The position numbers were made by a program, and so were the translations under genes. 14,974 bases of DNA, from NCBI GenBank assembly GCA_964545735.1, contig CAZJGS010000061.1:1-14974 (forward strand), in the 5' to 3' direction. Within the stretch, counting starts at the first letter, position 1, and each line of letters begins with the position of its first letter. The notes beneath the pieces are model-generated. The model made no database searches and had not been told where the DNA came from. It saw only the letters and a program-made list of their open reading frames with translations. Below are positions 13,465 to 14,974 of this stretch, piece after piece. The stretch comes from Pleomorphochaeta sp964545735. GTDB taxonomy: Bacteria; Spirochaetota; Spirochaetia; Sphaerochaetales; Sphaerochaetaceae.

Positions 13465-13709
13465 AAACGATTATAGAAAATAGGGTTTAGAAAATTATAA
13501 TAATATTTAATTATTTTTACTCAATGTCTTATACACATTGAATTATCACCCCTTTTTTAAATCTATAAATTATATATTGCTTCTCTGATTCTTTCGAAGA
13601 ATTGAGTATAAAAGAAGATATCGTAAAGTTATATTTTAATGATTCTAAATACACTCTGATATTCAAGTAGAAACATATTGTCTATTTTATAAACTGTGAC
13701 AAATAGGAC

Positions 13710-13797
13710 TAAATCTAAAATAGATATTGCTAAATAATACTCATTATTGTATAATTACTTTAGGTTTAATGAGAAATCGTAGTAAATCTAAAATAGA
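13710..13797 (+). repeat. 15-bp direct repeats upstream of the ATPase gene
   Basis: TAAATCTAAAATAGA occurs at 13710-13724 and 13783-13797, exactly 73 bp apart. An inverted partial copy, TCTATTTTA, lies at 13681-13689. The second copy abuts the ribosome binding site of the ATPase gene. This could be a regulator site pair, since 73 bp is close to seven helical turns. Confidence 0.55.
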
Positions 13798-13811
13798 AAA
13801 GGAATAAAAAG

Positions 13812-14974
13812 TTGATTATTAAAAGAGATATTTATTTAAATAGGTTGATTTCACATAAACATAACGGACGAGTTAAGATTATTACTGGTGTGCGTCGATG
13901 TGGAAAATCATTTTTGCTATTTTATTTATTCAAACAACATTTAATTGACCAAGGAGTCAAATCAGATCATATAATTGAGATAGCGTTTGATAACTTCAGA
14001 TATAAAAAATATCGCAATTCTAATAGATGTTTTGAATTTGTTGATTCTTTAATAGAAAAAGACAGTTCTGATAAATACTATATACTTTTAGATGAAGTTC
14101 AGTTAATGGGTGAATTTGTAGATGTTTTGAATGGTTTTTTACATATTCCAAATACAGATGTTTACGTTACCGGAAGTAATTCAAAATTTCTATCAAAGGA
14201 TGTCGCAACAGAATTTCGGGGCAGAGGCGATGAGATTAAAATGTATCCATTGAGTTTTGCTGAATTTTACTCTGTATATGGCCATAACTTTGAAGATGCC
14301 TGGAATCAGTATTATACTTATGGAGGACTTCCCTATATTTTAGAATTAGAATCTCCGCCTGAAAAAATATATTATTTGCAAAATTTATTCACTGAAACCT
14401 ATATCAGAGATATTGTTGAAAGAAATGATATCCGAAATGATATAGAACTTGGAATTCTAATTGATATTATAGCTTCAGCCATAGGTTCTCTTACAAATCC
14501 TCAAAAATTATCAAACACTTTTAAAAGTACCGCTAAAGCAAAAATATCCGCACCAACAATAAAAAAATATCTTGATTATCTTCAGGATGCTTTTTTAATT
14601 GCACCAGCTCAAAGATATGACGTGAAGGGAAAGAGATACATTAACACACCAATGAAATATTATTTTGAAGATATAGGTCTCAGAAATGCAAGACTGAATT
14701 TTCGCCAACAGGAAGAAAATCATATAATGGAAAATATACTATTTAATGAGTTGAGATACCGGGAATATTCAGTTGATGTGGGTTTAGTAGAACTTCGTGA
14801 AAAAGGGAAAGATGGAAGATACCATCAAAAGCAAGTTGAAATTGATTTTATTGCGAATAAAGGTAGTAAAAAATATTATATTCAATCAGCATTTCATCTA
14901 CCAACTTCTGAAAAAAAAATTCAAGAAGAACGCCCATTATTAAATGTAGACGATTCATTCAAAAAAATTATTGT
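13812..14974 (+). CDS. AAA_14/DUF4143 family ATPase, 3' partial
   Basis: The frame is open from a TTG at 13812-13814 to the window end (387 codons; the family usually has about 400-450). AAGGAA lies 7 bp before the TTG, and the protein then begins with the family's normal MIIKRDIYLNRLISHKHNG, so TTG is the start. Walker A is GVRRCGKS (26-33), Walker B ILLDE (91-95), sensor TGSNSKFLS (120-128), and arginines R136 and R138 (FRGRGDE) follow. The later part carries the DUF4143 winged-helix and nuclease-like region, with EIDFIA then YYIQSAF, a degenerate PD-(D/E)XK-like patch in which Gln stands where Lys would be. These ATPases are widespread in anaerobes and of unsettled function. No partner gene is visible. 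Confidence 0.93.
   Translation, partial: MIIKRDIYLNRLISHKHNGRVKIITGVRRCGKSFLLFYLFKQHLIDQGVKSDHIIEIAFDNFRYKKYRNSNRCFEFVDSLIEKDSSDKYYILLDEVQLMGEFVDVLNGFLHIPNTDVYVTGSNSKFLSKDVATEFRGRGDEIKMYPLSFAEFYSVYGHNFEDAWNQYYTYGGLPYILELESPPEKIYYLQNLFTETYIRDIVERNDIRNDIELGILIDIIASAIGSLTNPQKLSNTFKSTAKAKISAPTIKKYLDYLQDAFLIAPAQRYDVKGKRYINTPMKYYFEDIGLRNARLNFRQQEENHIMENILFNELRYREYSVDVGLVELREKGKDGRYHQKQVEIDFIANKGSKKYYIQSAFHLPTSEKKIQEERPLLNVDDSFKKII

Larger units (their letters stand above)
13257..13811. other. Gene-poor stretch with several small palindromes
   Basis: No intact gene. Small inverted repeats are ATTAATT/AATTAAT (13313-13333), AAGAAA/TTTCTT around TGGCCC (13413-13430), TCAATGT/ACATTGA (13521-13541), and ATTCTT/AAGAAT around TCG (13588-13602), the last extendable to CTC/GAG. 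None is followed closely by a proper T-run, so the end of the pentapeptide messenger is not clear. A 33-codon open piece without a start (13569-13667) reads FSDSFEELSIKEDIVKLYF and onward; it looks coding-like but matches nothing I know. Confidence 0.5.

Noticed and set aside
11900..13800. An integron cassette array (attC sites) in the gene-poor right part
   Set aside because: The inverted repeats lack the conserved core and inverse-core bases of attC, and no integrase is present.

Overview
The window is AT-rich bacterial DNA with three unrelated gene blocks and long non-coding stretches on the right. The TRAP transporter with a lipoprotein binding protein, the AAA_14/DUF4143 ATPase, a YafQ-type toxin relic and a small secreted protein with a simple signal peptide would suit an anaerobic spirochaete (Spirochaetota) or a low-GC Gram-positive. 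I lean to a spirochaete with low confidence, because no rRNA, tRNA or core marker gene is present.

Left block (1-2998, + strand): three tightly packed genes encode an NTF2/SnoaL-like protein (5' end cut by the window), a short-chain dehydrogenase with intact catalytic residues, and a CrtI/retinol-saturase-like FAD oxidoreductase. Together they look like a small redox pathway acting on a hydrophobic, perhaps isoprenoid or fatty-acyl, substrate. A ferritin gene (3251-3760) follows with its own leader and an intact ferroxidase centre.

Middle block (10353 down to 4423, - strand): one compact operon, visibly richer in GC than its flanks. In order of transcription it encodes a TRAP small membrane protein (DctQ type), a TRAP large permease (DctM type), a lipoprotein binding protein (DctP type), an M24 'pita-bread' metallohydrolase, an M20 metallohydrolase of the YgeY type, and an XRE-cupin regulator. 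It has a recognisable promoter (TTGACA, 17 bp, CATAGT) with two tandem A-tracts upstream and an inverted repeat over the -35, and it ends in a clear terminator at 4352-4387. The simplest reading is uptake of an organic acid or N-substituted amino-acid-like compound, its cleavage by two hydrolases in the cytoplasm, and feedback by the regulator. The substrate cannot be read from the sequence.

Right block (10577-14974, + strand): a decayed DinJ/RelB-YafQ toxin-antitoxin pair; a small exported protein of unknown function with an elaborate promoter, a 5'-UTR hairpin and a strong terminator; a stretch with apparent ORF debris; a pentapeptide-repeat protein bracketed by two copies of a 25-bp near-identical repeat; and an AAA_14/DUF4143 ATPase that starts with TTG and runs off the window. 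This part has the texture of an accessory region: short orphan genes, relics, repeats and long spacers.
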